In this document: positions 1-7,344 of the stretch, piece after piece
How positions within the stretch are numbered: the stretch's first letter is position 1
Layout of the letters: each line of letters starts with the position of its first letter
Source: CBDFLD01 sp965249005
GTDB taxonomy: Bacteria; Acidobacteriota; UBA6911
Length of the DNA stretch: 64,000 bases
Direction: 5' to 3'
NCBI GenBank assembly: GCA_965249005.1
Contig: CBDFLD010000011.1
Span: forward strand, 1-64,000
Notes under the pieces: model-generated
Told to the model about the DNA's origin: nothing
The model's input: only the letters and a program-made list of their open reading frames with translations
Database searches by the model: none
Position numbers and translations under genes: made by a program

Positions 1-2029
1 ATATCAACACCCGAGAGGGACCTTCACCGAAGAGATCACGATGGGGCGGAACTGCGCCGCTCAATCGGAGCCGAAAACCGAGCGATGCGTCCCCCTGCAC
101 CGCCGCTTCGATGGCAGCCACCAACAAGCCGCCTTCCGAGCAATCGTGGGCCGAGGTGACCCGACCCTCGCGTATGCAAGTAAGAAGGAACCGCTGCACC
201 TGCCTCTCGACCGCCAGGTCCACTTTCAATGGAGAACCTTCGATCCGAGAGTGGAACAATTCGAGATACTCGGACCCAGCCAAGCGAACAGAATCAGGGC
301 CCACGAGGAGCAAGACGTCGCCTGGTACCTGGAAGGCCGACGGGGTGACGAGGGACTCCTCTTGCACGATCCCCAGCATGCCGATCACCGGCGTCGGAAA
401 CACCCCCACCCCATTGGTTTCATTATAGAAACTCACATTCCCGCCGGTAATGGGGGTCCCGAATGCCTGGCACGCATCCCGGATTCCGTCAATGGTTTGT
501 GAAAACTGCCACATCGTTTCGGGGTTTTCCGGGCTGGCGAAATTGAGACAGTTGGTAGCGGCCAAGGGCTCCCCCCCCGTCACCACAATGTTGCGGCAGG
601 CCTCGGCCACCGCGGAAACAGCCCCTCCGTAGGGGTCGAGGTAGCAGAATCTCGGATTGCAATCGGTCGTAACTGCCAGGAGCTTGCGGCTCTCCTTGAG
701 CCGAAGGACCGCCGCGTCGCTGCCAGGTCCGATGACGGTATTAGTCCGAACCATGTAATCGTATTGCTCCCAGATCCATCTCTTTCGACAAATACTCGGT
801 GATCCCATCATTCGCATCACTGCCCCTGCGTAGTCTTGGGGTGCTGCGATCGCATCCTCGTCCAGGATCCCGATGCCCGACAGGTAAGAAGGCCGCTGCA
901 TCGGGCGTTGATACACCGGGGCCCCCTCGGAAAGCGGCTCGTTGGGCACTTCGGCCTGGACCTTGCCGCCGTGCAACACGCGCAGCTGCCCGTCTCCGGT
1001 CACCGTCCCTATGGAAACCGCGTCGAGACCCCATTCTTCGAAGATCGCTTGCACCGAGGCTGCATGTTCCTTCTCGGTGACCAGCAGCATACGTTCCTGG
1101 GACTCCGACAGCATGATCTCGTAGGAGGTCATTCCTGGTTCCCTTTGTGGAACATGATCCAGCTCAATTTCGATTCCGGTTCCACCACGCCCGCCCATCT
1201 CGCAAGTAGAACAGGTCAGACCGGCGGCACCCATGTCCTGGATCCCGATGACATGGCCCGACTTCATCGCGGCCAGGCACGCCTCGAGCAGGAGCTTCTC
1301 CATGAAGGGATCCCCAACCTGAACGGTTGGCCGCTTTTCTTCCGATTGGTCATCGAACTCCTCGCTCGCCATCGTTGCACCATGGATACCGTCCCGCCCG
1401 GTCTTGGCTCCTACGTAGATCACCGGGTTTCCGATCCCCTGGGCGCGCCCATAAAACACTTGATCCGCCTGCGCGATTCCCAGACAAAAGACGTTGACCA
1501 ACGGATTGTGGGCGTAGGGACCGGAGAAAACCGTCTCCCCACCGACGGTTGGAATTCCAATGGAGTTCCCGTATCCGCCGACTCCAGCCACGACACCTTC
1601 CAGGATCAGCCGACTTCTGGAATCGTCCGGAAATCCGAAATGCAACGCGTCCATCAGGGCAATGGGGCGAGCTCCCATGGTAAAGATATCCCGGATGATC
1701 CCTCCGACTCCCGTTGCCGCTCCCTGATACGGCTCTATGAATGAAGGATGGTTGTGCGACTCGATCTTGAAGACAGCGACCAGCCCATCACCGATGTCGA
1801 CCACTCCGGCGTTTTCACCGGGACCCTGAACGACACAATCGCCGCGGGTCGGAAGCCGGCCAAGATGGATCTTGGAGCTCTTGTAGCTGCAGTGCTCGGA
1901 CCACATCACCGAGAAGATACCCAGCTCCGTAAGGCTGGGCTCGCGTTGGAGAATCTGGCAGATCCGATCATACTCCACACTTGTCAGTCCGTGACGCTCG
2001 ATCTCTTCCTGAGTATAAGCTAGCGGCAT
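1..2029 (-). CDS. purL: Phosphoribosylformylglycinamidine synthase subunit PurL (3' end cut by window edge)
   Basis: This is the large synthetase subunit of FGAM synthase, which converts FGAR, ATP and glutamine-derived ammonia to FGAM in purine synthesis. The frame is open from the ATG at 2029 to position 2 (676 residues). Small-type PurL proteins are about 740 residues, so only the C-terminus is missing. Visible motifs are SEHCSYKSSK near the N-terminus, the IESHNHPS nucleotide-binding segment, GGETVFSGPYAHN, and near the left edge LFGEGPSRV, which is typical of the second half. It is the last gene of purS-purQ-purL, 13 bases after purQ. The small PurL with separate PurS and PurQ is the Bacillus/archaeal arrangement, unlike the fused enzyme of gamma-proteobacteria. 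Confidence 0.95.
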   Translation of the reverse strand, partial: MPLAYTQEEIERHGLTSVEYDRICQILQREPSLTELGIFSVMWSEHCSYKSSKIHLGRLPTRGDCVVQGPGENAGVVDIGDGLVAVFKIESHNHPSFIEPYQGAATGVGGIIRDIFTMGARPIALMDALHFGFPDDSRSRLILEGVVAGVGGYGNSIGIPTVGGETVFSGPYAHNPLVNVFCLGIAQADQVFYGRAQGIGNPVIYVGAKTGRDGIHGATMASEEFDDQSEEKRPTVQVGDPFMEKLLLEACLAAMKSGHVIGIQDMGAAGLTCSTCEMGGRGGTGIEIELDHVPQREPGMTSYEIMLSESQERMLLVTEKEHAASVQAIFEEWGLDAVSIGTVTGDGQLRVLHGGKVQAEVPNEPLSEGAPVYQRPMQRPSYLSGIGILDEDAIAAPQDYAGAVMRMMGSPSICRKRWIWEQYDYMVRTNTVIGPGSDAAVLRLKESRKLLAVTTDCNPRFCYLDPYGGAVSAVAEACRNIVVTGGEPLAATNCLNFASPENPETMWQFSQTIDGIRDACQAFGTPITGGNVSFYNETNGVGVFPTPVIGMLGIVQEESLVTPSAFQVPGDVLLLVGPDSVRLAGSEYLELFHSRIEGSPLKVDLAVERQVQRFLLTCIREGRVTSAHDCSEGGLLVAAIEAAVQGDASLGFRLRLSGAVPPHRDLFGEGPSRVLI

Positions 2030-2042
2030 AGGTCTTCCCCTG

Positions 2043-2744
2043 TCAGGCATCCGATCTCTCGCACCACAACTTCAAAGAATCGAATATCTTCTTGCCGTCC
2101 TGCAAACCGAGGCACGCTTCGCTCGCTCGCTCCGGATGCGGCATCAACCCCATGACGTTTCCCGCCTCATTGATCACGCCTGCGACGTGGTGCGCGGAGC
2201 CATTCGGATTCCAATCATCGTTTAGCCGTCCCGCCGGGCTGCAGTAGCGCAGCACCACCTGGCCCTTTTGTTCCAGCTCCTCCAGGACGTCAGGCGCAGC
2301 GAAGAAATTGCCCTCATTGTGCGCGATGGGAATCTCGAGCACGTGCGATTCCGCAAGAGCGTTGGTGAAGGGAGTGTCCGCCCGCTCGACTCGGACGTGG
2401 ACGGGGCGACAGACGAACTTCAACCCCCGGTTACGCAGCATGGCTCCGGGCAGCAGGCCGGCCTCCTGAAGGATCTGGAAACCATTGCAGATGCCAAGAA
2501 CCAACCCGCCGCCCACAGCGAACTCGCGCACGGATTCCATGATCGGAGCGAAGCGCGCGATGGCCCCACTTCGAAGATAATCCCCGTAGGAGAACCCGCC
2601 GGGAAGCACGATGAGATCAAGATTTCCAAAGCTGCGCTCCTTGTGCCACAGGAAGCGGGTCTCAAACTGCACCGCATGCTTGAGCGCATGATAGGTATCG
2701 TGATCACAATTCGAACCCGGGAAGACCACAACTCCAGCCTTCAC
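2043..2744 (-). CDS. purQ: Phosphoribosylformylglycinamidine synthase, glutaminase subunit PurQ
   Basis: This 233-residue class I glutamine amidotransferase supplies ammonia to PurL. It starts KAGVVVFPGSNCDHD, as expected for PurQ, and carries the nucleophile elbow GICNGFQIL with the catalytic Cys. The His/Glu of the triad lie in the C-terminal MPHPERASE segment. The length is normal for the family. Its ATG overlaps the purS stop by four bases (ATGA at 2741-2744), so the two are translationally coupled. Confidence 0.97.
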   Translation of the reverse strand: MKAGVVVFPGSNCDHDTYHALKHAVQFETRFLWHKERSFGNLDLIVLPGGFSYGDYLRSGAIARFAPIMESVREFAVGGGLVLGICNGFQILQEAGLLPGAMLRNRGLKFVCRPVHVRVERADTPFTNALAESHVLEIPIAHNEGNFFAAPDVLEELEQKGQVVLRYCSPAGRLNDDWNPNGSAHHVAGVINEAGNVMGLMPHPERASEACLGLQDGKKIFDSLKLWCERSDA

Positions 2745-2989
2745 GCCTCCTCCTCGACGATTTCGATGCGGTATCTTTCGATTACAGGATTGGAGAGCAC
2801 CTGCCCGGCAATAGACTCCACGTTCCCACGCACCTCGTCCGGGCTACCCGACCATTGTATTTCAAAATACTTGCCTTGCCGCACCTCGGCCACGTCCGCA
2901 TAGCCCATGGTGGCAAGGGATTTCTGAATGGTCATACCCTGTGGGTCCAAGACACCAGGTTTGAGAGTGACGTAAACACGAACCACCAT
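2741..2989 (-). CDS. purS: Phosphoribosylformylglycinamidine synthase subunit PurS
   Basis: This is the small (82-residue) structural subunit that bridges PurL and PurQ. The sequence VRVYVTLKPGVLDPQG is the family signature, followed by the expected two beta-alpha-beta units. I chose the ATG at 2989 because it has a GGGGGA ribosome site just upstream and gives the usual 80-85 residue length. An upstream in-frame start at 3073 would add 28 atypical residues and run into the divergent LysR promoter. It is the first gene of the purSQL operon. Confidence 0.93.
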   Translation of the reverse strand: MVVRVYVTLKPGVLDPQGMTIQKSLATMGYADVAEVRQGKYFEIQWSGSPDEVRGNVESIAGQVLSNPVIERYRIEIVEEEA

Positions 2990-3036
2990 TGGTTTCCCCC
3001 GTGAGTCCAGTTGAGCACCCATCGTGGCCGAGGCAT

Positions 3037-3055
3037 ATAAATTTGTCAAATTTAT
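3037..3055. promoter_or_regulatory. Perfect palindrome between purS and LysR gene (candidate LysR operator)
   Basis: The sequence ataaattt-gtc-aaatttat is an 8-base inverted repeat with a 3-base spacer. It lies in the AT-rich 115-base gap between two divergent genes. A second imperfect element, ATAAgtttAT, follows at about 3073-3082. LysR-type regulators commonly bind AT-rich dyads next to their own gene, so this is a likely operator. Assignment to this LysR protein is an inference. Confidence 0.5.
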
Positions 3056-3104
3056 AGTAATTATGGCATCCATAAGTTTATATTATACTCAGAGGATTCG
3101 CATC

Positions 3105-4028
3105 ATGGACCTGGAACAACTGCAGGCCTTTCTTGCCGTCGTCCGACACGGCAGCATTTCCCGGGCCTCGGAGGAATTGTTTCGGACGCAACCAGCCATC
3201 AGCCTGCGCATCCAGAACTTGGAACGAGACCTGGGTCATGCGCTACTGGAGAGAAGCCAGCGTGGGATCGCCCTTACTCCGGCCGGTGAGATCCTGCACC
3301 GTAGGGCCGATACGGTTTTTGCAGAGTTGGAGGCACTCAGGGCCGAGCTTGCGGACCTGTCTTCATTCCAGGCGGGACAAGTGTCGCTGGGAGCCAGCGA
3401 CACGGTGTGCCTGTATCTGCTGCCACAAGTCCTGCAACAGTTCGTCCAGCGATACCCCCGCATCGATGTGAGGCTGGCCACCCAAATCTCCCAAAGAGTT
3501 GCCGACTTTGTTCTTTCCGGTGAAATCGATATAGGCATCGTGACCCTACCATTCGAACACGAGGGGCTGCGGTCCAGGGTTCTATACCGCGACGAGTTTG
3601 TCCTGGTCTATCCTCCGAGGCATGCGCTCTCCCAGCGCAAGCGCCCCAAACTTAGCGATCTCAAGAAGTTTTCCATTATCCACCTGAAGCCCGAAACGAT
3701 CACGCGCCGCTGGATCGACGGAATACTCGAACCAGCAGGATTGCGCGGCCAGATCCGGATGGAGGTGAGTACTATTGAGGTGGTAAAGAAGCTGGTCGAG
3801 GTTGGTATGGGAATCTCCGTGCTTCCGCGCATGGCAATCGATGAAGAGATTCGGCTGGGAACCCTCTGTGCCGCCCGGCTCCAAGGGGTGAAGCTATATC
3901 GCCCCATGGGGCTCATCTACCGCAAAGACAAATATTTTTCTATCGCGGTCCGGGCATTCACCGACCACCTCACCCACTATGCAAAGGGGATTGCGCCGGG
4001 TCGTACAACCCGGCGCGCTGACCGCTGA
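3105..4028 (+). CDS. LysR-family transcriptional regulator
   Basis: This 307-residue protein has an N-terminal winged helix-turn-helix (LEQLQAFLAVVRHGSISRAS, then TQPAISLRIQNLERDLG, residues 1-60) and a C-terminal effector-binding domain of the periplasmic-binding-protein fold (about 90-295, with GVPL-like IGIVTLPFEHEGL and VEVGMGISVLPRMAI). The layout resembles the CysB/CbbR group, but the ligand cannot be read from the sequence. The ATG at 3105 has AGAGG upstream; an earlier start at 3024 would add 27 residues ahead of the HTH. It is divergent from purS. The 3' end carries a GCCGGGT hairpin inside its last codons, which is unusual coding sequence and may be a late repeat insertion. Confidence 0.9.
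   Translation: MDLEQLQAFLAVVRHGSISRASEELFRTQPAISLRIQNLERDLGHALLERSQRGIALTPAGEILHRRADTVFAELEALRAELADLSSFQAGQVSLGASDTVCLYLLPQVLQQFVQRYPRIDVRLATQISQRVADFVLSGEIDIGIVTLPFEHEGLRSRVLYRDEFVLVYPPRHALSQRKRPKLSDLKKFSIIHLKPETITRRWIDGILEPAGLRGQIRMEVSTIEVVKKLVEVGMGISVLPRMAIDEEIRLGTLCAARLQGVKLYRPMGLIYRKDKYFSIAVRAFTDHLTHYAKGIAPGRTTRRADR
3993..4016. repeat. GCCGGGT hairpin repeat, copy 1 (inside the 3' end of the LysR gene)
   Basis: Arms gcgccgggt and acccggcgc (9 bases, perfect) surround a 6-base loop. The same core occurs at 4243-4265 and 43999-44017. Confidence 0.7.
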
Positions 4029-4232
4029 CCGGTTTGCGTCTAGCGCTCTCCACGGGCCTTCAATTGCAGTCAGACCGTAGGAAACCGGAAGCAGTGATGC
4101 GGTAGGTACTGATTTGAGGAACCGGCACGCGCAGTTGGGATTCTTGGTTTCTGAAAAAGGCAAGCAGGAAACGGTTAGCGGAAGACGGAAGACGCTAGAC
4201 GCACAGCGCTAGACGCAAACCGGTCAACGGTC
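4020..4232. repeat. Element with 28-bp terminal inverted repeats, MITE-like or REP-cluster
   Basis: Bases 4020-4047 and 4205-4232 are inverse complements over 28 bases with one mismatch; the inner 21 bases (4027-4047 and 4205-4225) match perfectly. The 157 bases between hold no credible ORF. GCCGGGT hairpins flank the element on both sides, making the intergenic region roughly mirror-symmetric. A non-autonomous mobile element or a compound REP cluster would both fit. Confidence 0.6.
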
Positions 4233-4242
4233 GGCGGAAATA

Positions 4243-4265
4243 GTGCCGGGTCAAAGACCCGGCAC
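4243..4265. terminator. GCCGGGT hairpin repeat, copy 2 (terminator-like, overlaps the shell-gene stop)
   Basis: Arms gtgccgggtc and gacccggcac (10 bases, perfect) surround the loop aaa. The hairpin spans the stop codon of the last microcompartment gene. There is no T-run, so rho-independent termination is uncertain, but mRNA 3'-end protection is plausible. Confidence 0.6.
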
Positions 4266-4529
4266 CACTTCTACTTCATCGACGATACCGATGATGGCGG
4301 AATCGATGGGAGCACCCGGTGTTTTCGCGGCCCAAGCAGCAGACCAACCTTCCTGCGTGACCAGGACCAAGTCCCCGACGCCGGCATCTAGGCTGTCCAT
4401 AGCAAGAAGCATCTCCCGGGTGTTTTTCTCGAAGGGGTCCAATGGCCGCACCTGGAGAATCTTCTTGCCCACGTGGCTGGAGTCTTTGCAAGTGGCTACG
4501 ACTTCTCCTTCCACGACCCCGAGAATCAC
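4251..4529 (-). CDS. Microcompartment pentameric vertex protein, EutN/CcmL family (1 of 3)
   Basis: This 92-residue protein opens with the EutN/CcmL beta-barrel signature (ILGVVEGEVVATCKDSSHVGKKILQVRPLD in two blocks), has the central LAMDSLDAGVGDLVLV strand region, and ends IDSAIIGIVDEVEV. Such proteins form pentamers that cap the vertices of polyhedral shells. Its start overlaps the stop of the next paralogue upstream by four bases. It is the last gene of the rex-aldolase-shell operon, and its stop lies in a hairpin. The three pentamer paralogues differ considerably from one another, so they are probably not interchangeable. Confidence 0.93.
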   Translation of the reverse strand: MILGVVEGEVVATCKDSSHVGKKILQVRPLDPFEKNTREMLLAMDSLDAGVGDLVLVTQEGWSAAWAAKTPGAPIDSAIIGIVDEVEVVPGL

Positions 4530-4801
4530 TGCTTCGAGCCTCCAGTGCTGACTGAATCCACAATCCCGACGATGGTGGCATCCGACGGAATCGGGTGCGA
4601 GAAAGGAAGAGCCGCCTCTTTCCCGGCTACATAGTAGACCAGCTCTCCGGCTCCGGCACCTACGGAGTCGAGGGCAACAAAGGCGTCCCCACTCGGGCTA
4701 CCGGCATCATTGACATGCTTGAGCAGAAGGATCTTCTGACCATGGAGGCTGGGGTTTTTGATCGTGACGACGATCCGGCCTATCACTCGAGCGAGACGCA
4801 T
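4526..4801 (-). CDS. Microcompartment pentameric vertex protein, EutN/CcmL family (2 of 3)
   Basis: This 91-residue protein begins RLARVIGRIVVTIKNPSLHG and contains AFVALDSVGAGAGELVYYV, the glycine-rich segment that lines the pentamer pore in this family. It ends with IPSDATIVGIVDSVS. It sits 9 bases after the third paralogue and overlaps the first, consistent with co-translation. Function is assigned by family: closure of shell vertices. The VGAGAGE motif is canonical. Confidence 0.94.
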   Translation of the reverse strand: MRLARVIGRIVVTIKNPSLHGQKILLLKHVNDAGSPSGDAFVALDSVGAGAGELVYYVAGKEAALPFSHPIPSDATIVGIVDSVSTGGSKQ

Positions 4802-4810
4802 GGCCCTCTA

Positions 4811-5086
4811 CTAAGACGGAGAATCCAGTTGAAGGTTGTCGACGATTCCCACAATGGCGGTATCCACAGGCCGATCCTTGAGTCCCTGAGCCATACGGGC
4901 CGAACTACCGGAGACGCAGAGAACCGTTTCTCCCGCCCCGGCTCCAACAGTATCCACGGCAACGACATAACCGGACGCTTCGGAAGTTTCCGGGTTTATT
5001 CTCTGGACCAACAATAGCTTGTGGCCTTCTAGCCTTTCGTCCTTGCGGGTTGCAACCACCGTCCCCGCTATACGCCCAAGAATCAT
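4811..5086 (-). CDS. Microcompartment pentameric vertex protein, EutN/CcmL family (3 of 3)
   Basis: The 91-residue version starting at the ATG at 5086 begins ILGRIAGTVVATRKDERLEG, the true family N-terminus. The longer open frame (up to 5275) reads arginine-rich non-family sequence that is antisense-like to the hexamer gene, so it was discarded. The central VVAVDTVGAGAGETVLCVSG and the end VDTAIVGIVDNLQ are typical. It starts two bases after the stop of the hexamer gene. Confidence 0.93.
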   Translation of the reverse strand: MILGRIAGTVVATRKDERLEGHKLLLVQRINPETSEASGYVVAVDTVGAGAGETVLCVSGSSARMAQGLKDRPVDTAIVGIVDNLQLDSPS

Positions 5087-5088
5087 CC

Positions 5089-5382
5089 TTATCCGTTCTT
5101 CAAGACGATGGGAAGCCGCTCGTCGAGATTCTGGTGGGGTCGCGGAATCACGTGAACGGAGACCAGTTCTCCCACCCGACGTGCCGCTGCGGCACCGGCG
5201 TCGGTCGCAGCTTTCACCGCCGCAACATCGCCGCGCACGATTGCGGTAACAAGCCCGGAACCGATCTTCTCCCAACCCACCAGCGTTACCTTGGCCGCCT
5301 TGACCATGGCATCGGCCGCTTCAATCATGGCCACGAGACCCTTGGTCTCGATCATCCCCAGCGCTTCCATTTGATCAGCCAT
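5089..5382 (-). CDS. Microcompartment hexameric shell protein, BMC-H (PduA/EutM-like)
   Basis: This 97-residue single BMC-domain protein is the type that tiles shell facets. The BMC signatures are MEALGMIETKGLVAMIEAAD at the start and VTLVGWEKIGSGLVTAIVRGDVAAV, then ATDAGAAAA and a short C-terminal tail with VHVIPRPH. I took the ATG at 5382, which has GGAGG four bases upstream; a GTG one codon earlier is too close to that site. This is the only hexamer in the window, and no trimeric double-domain (BMC-T) protein is present, which is a reduced shell set. Confidence 0.96.
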   Translation of the reverse strand: MADQMEALGMIETKGLVAMIEAADAMVKAAKVTLVGWEKIGSGLVTAIVRGDVAAVKAATDAGAAAARRVGELVSVHVIPRPHQNLDERLPIVLKNG

Positions 5383-5405
5383 CACACCTCCTCGAATAAG
5401 TACCT

Positions 5406-6203
5406 CTATTCATTCCCTTGGACCCGTCTCAAGATTCGATCGATGATGTCGAACAGCTGCGTACGGGTCAGGGTCCAGGTCTCCTCGGACCGGGAAGCAA
5501 GGCCTTCCGCCGGAAGAGGGCAACCGGGCACGGGCTTTTGCGCCTCTCCCTCACCCTGTTCGCCTCGGTATTGCGATGCATAGAGACGGCTCAGGTCGTC
5601 TTGCGACAGGACACGCTCCCTCCCCAGGATCTTCGCCACGATGCTAATGTGAGCAAAATGCTCCAGTGTCTCCATCCGAAAATACGCTGTTTCCAGATCG
5701 TTTCCGTACGTCACGGCGCCATGATTACTGAGCAGCAGCGCATCATGGTCCGGGATAAGACTTCGGATCGCGACCACGACTTCTTGGGTCGTGGGAGTGC
5801 TATACTCGGCCAGCGGAATGCACCCCATCGTGAGAATGACCTCCGGCAAGAGAGCCTTGTCCAAAGCGAGCCCGGCAACCGCGTATCCGGTGGCATGCGG
5901 AGGGTGGGCGTGCACGACGGCGGCGACGTCGGGGCGCAGCCGGTAAACTTCAAGATGCATCAGCGCCTCAGATGAAGGACTGCGGATTCCTTCCACGCGG
6001 TGGCCCTCCAGATCGGTCTTCACGATATCCTCGGGCTTGAGAAACCCTTTGCACATTCCGGTCGGAGTAAAGTAAAGATACTCCCCCTGTCGGACGCTGA
6101 TGTTCCCATCGCCGGCGGCGATGAATCTCCACTGATAGAGACGCCTTCCAGCCTCGACGATCTGGGCTTTGATCTCAGACTCACGTGTTCCAGAATCAGC
6201 CAT
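5406..6203 (-). CDS. Class II aldolase (fuculose/rhamnulose-1-phosphate aldolase type) with C-terminal encapsulation-like peptide
   Basis: This is a zinc-dependent aldolase of the FucA/AraD family, expected to split a deoxy-sugar phosphate into DHAP and lactaldehyde. The visible metal/catalytic residues are the Glu in SSEALMH, the pair HAH in VVHAHPPHA, and the His in LLLSNHGAVTYG. The catalytic domain covers about residues 8-215. A Pro/Gly-rich linker (QKPVPGCPLPAEG) then leads to an amphipathic helix, RTQLFDIIDRILRRV, at the very end. That layout matches encapsulation peptides that target enzymes into microcompartments. It lies 23 bases before the shell hexamer gene and 67 bases after rex. 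In PVM-type microcompartments the aldolase supplies lactaldehyde for the shell interior. Confidence 0.9.
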   Translation of the reverse strand: MADSGTRESEIKAQIVEAGRRLYQWRFIAAGDGNISVRQGEYLYFTPTGMCKGFLKPEDIVKTDLEGHRVEGIRSPSSEALMHLEVYRLRPDVAAVVHAHPPHATGYAVAGLALDKALLPEVILTMGCIPLAEYSTPTTQEVVVAIRSLIPDHDALLLSNHGAVTYGNDLETAYFRMETLEHFAHISIVAKILGRERVLSQDDLSRLYASQYRGEQGEGEAQKPVPGCPLPAEGLASRSEETWTLTRTQLFDIIDRILRRVQGNE

Positions 6204-6269
6204 AGTTCGCGTTGGGAACGAAAGGATTCAAGATGGCGTTATATAGCACAATTCCACGCCGACATCACG

Positions 6270-6962
6270 CTATTCGATTGCCGGGCTTTCGGCGAGGTCA
6301 TTCTCACGGACTTCTTTGGGCAAGGGTGAAGGCGCCTGACTCGAAAGGAAATAGGAGAGACTTTCCAACGAAATGCTCAGATCGATGGACCGAATTTTTA
6401 TTCCGGGACTCGTCTCGAGCCGTACCGGCGCAAAATTCAGGATTGCTCGGATGCCGGCGTGGACCAATCGATTGCAAACGTCTTGAGCCTCCTGTGCCGG
6501 CACCGCGATCATCGCCATGGAGATCCCGGTTTCCTGCACCACCGACTCGATCTTTTCCAAATCATAGATCGGCGCTCCGCCGCGGCTTATCTTTCCAATC
6601 TTGGATCGATCCCTATCGAAAAGCGCAACGACTCGGAAGCCACTCTTGTCAAATCCTTTGTACTCCGTCAGCGCCGTCCCCAGGTTTCCAGCCCCCACGA
6701 CGCAGACCCTGTGCCCAACGTTGATGCCCAATATCTCCGCTATCCTTTGCCTGAGGTCTTTGACGATGTAGCCGACCCCACGGACGCCAAACTGACCGAA
6801 GTAGGCAAGATCCTTTCGAATCTGGGCGGAGTTGAGGTTGCACTGCTCCGCCATCAGCTTGGAAGAGGTCGTTTCGTGGCCTTTATCCTCCAGCACTTCG
6901 AGACAGCGCAGATACACCGAGAGGCGCTGCGTTGTGAATTCGGAGATCTTTTCTATTCTCAT
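6270..6962 (-). CDS. rex: Redox-sensing transcriptional repressor Rex
   Basis: Rex senses the NADH/NAD+ ratio and represses fermentation and NADH-recycling genes. The N-terminal winged helix reads TTQRLSVYLRCLEVLEDKG, then LNSAQIRKDLAYFGQFG and RGVGY. The Rossmann domain carries VVGAGNLGTAL and ends with the usual domain-swapped helix region. The ATG at 6962 gives 230 residues, near the family length; a longer frame starting at 7097 adds 45 non-family residues. No clear ribosome site precedes 6962, so the start is moderately certain. It is the first gene of the microcompartment operon, which fits control of a pathway that must balance NAD+ and NADH. Confidence 0.93.
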   Translation of the reverse strand: MRIEKISEFTTQRLSVYLRCLEVLEDKGHETTSSKLMAEQCNLNSAQIRKDLAYFGQFGVRGVGYIVKDLRQRIAEILGINVGHRVCVVGAGNLGTALTEYKGFDKSGFRVVALFDRDRSKIGKISRGGAPIYDLEKIESVVQETGISMAMIAVPAQEAQDVCNRLVHAGIRAILNFAPVRLETSPGIKIRSIDLSISLESLSYFLSSQAPSPLPKEVRENDLAESPAIE

Positions 6963-7285
6963 TACGAGGAGCGGAACAATTGCTTGGCAAACATGAGCTT
7001 CCTCGCGGACGGCAAACCGCGCATCCGCCTGACCCAGGGCAGAAGGCAGATACGGAAGATTGCTCAAGTGATCGGGTGCTCTGATCTGCCCGCGCATGGA
7101 CGGAATCTAAGAATGCGGAAATCACACAGACTTGAGCACTGAACTTAAACCAAGGCTTCGGCTCTTGTCAAGGTCGACACCCCGCGGCCTATGTTGGTGC
7201 CTTCGTTCCTTCGTCCCGCCGGGAACACAGGGACGAATCCCCAAGTTTGCGATCCTTATACTGCCACAGACTCTTTATCTGTCGC

Positions 7286-7314
7286 TTGATCCGTAAAGGC
7301 CGCTGTGCTACGGT
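7286..7314 (+). promoter_or_regulatory. Possible sigma-70 promoter for ruvA
   Basis: TTGATC and TACGGT are separated by 17 bases, ending about 30 bases before the ruvA ATG. The -35 box is good and the -10 box weak. The rest of the 382-base gap between rex and ruvA (6963-7344) shows nothing else recognisable. Confidence 0.35.
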
Positions 7315-7344
7315 TTACGATTGCATGAGGGGGTCCACGCGCCC

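Noticed and set aside
836..1744. Long plus-strand open frame of 302 codons opposite purL
   Set aside because: Its product has no recognisable motif, while the minus strand encodes continuous PurL sequence throughout.
6204..6269. Possible Rex operator between rex and the aldolase gene
   Set aside because: A TTGTG half-site is present (attgtgctatataac) but the second half does not match TTCACAA, so I did not annotate it.
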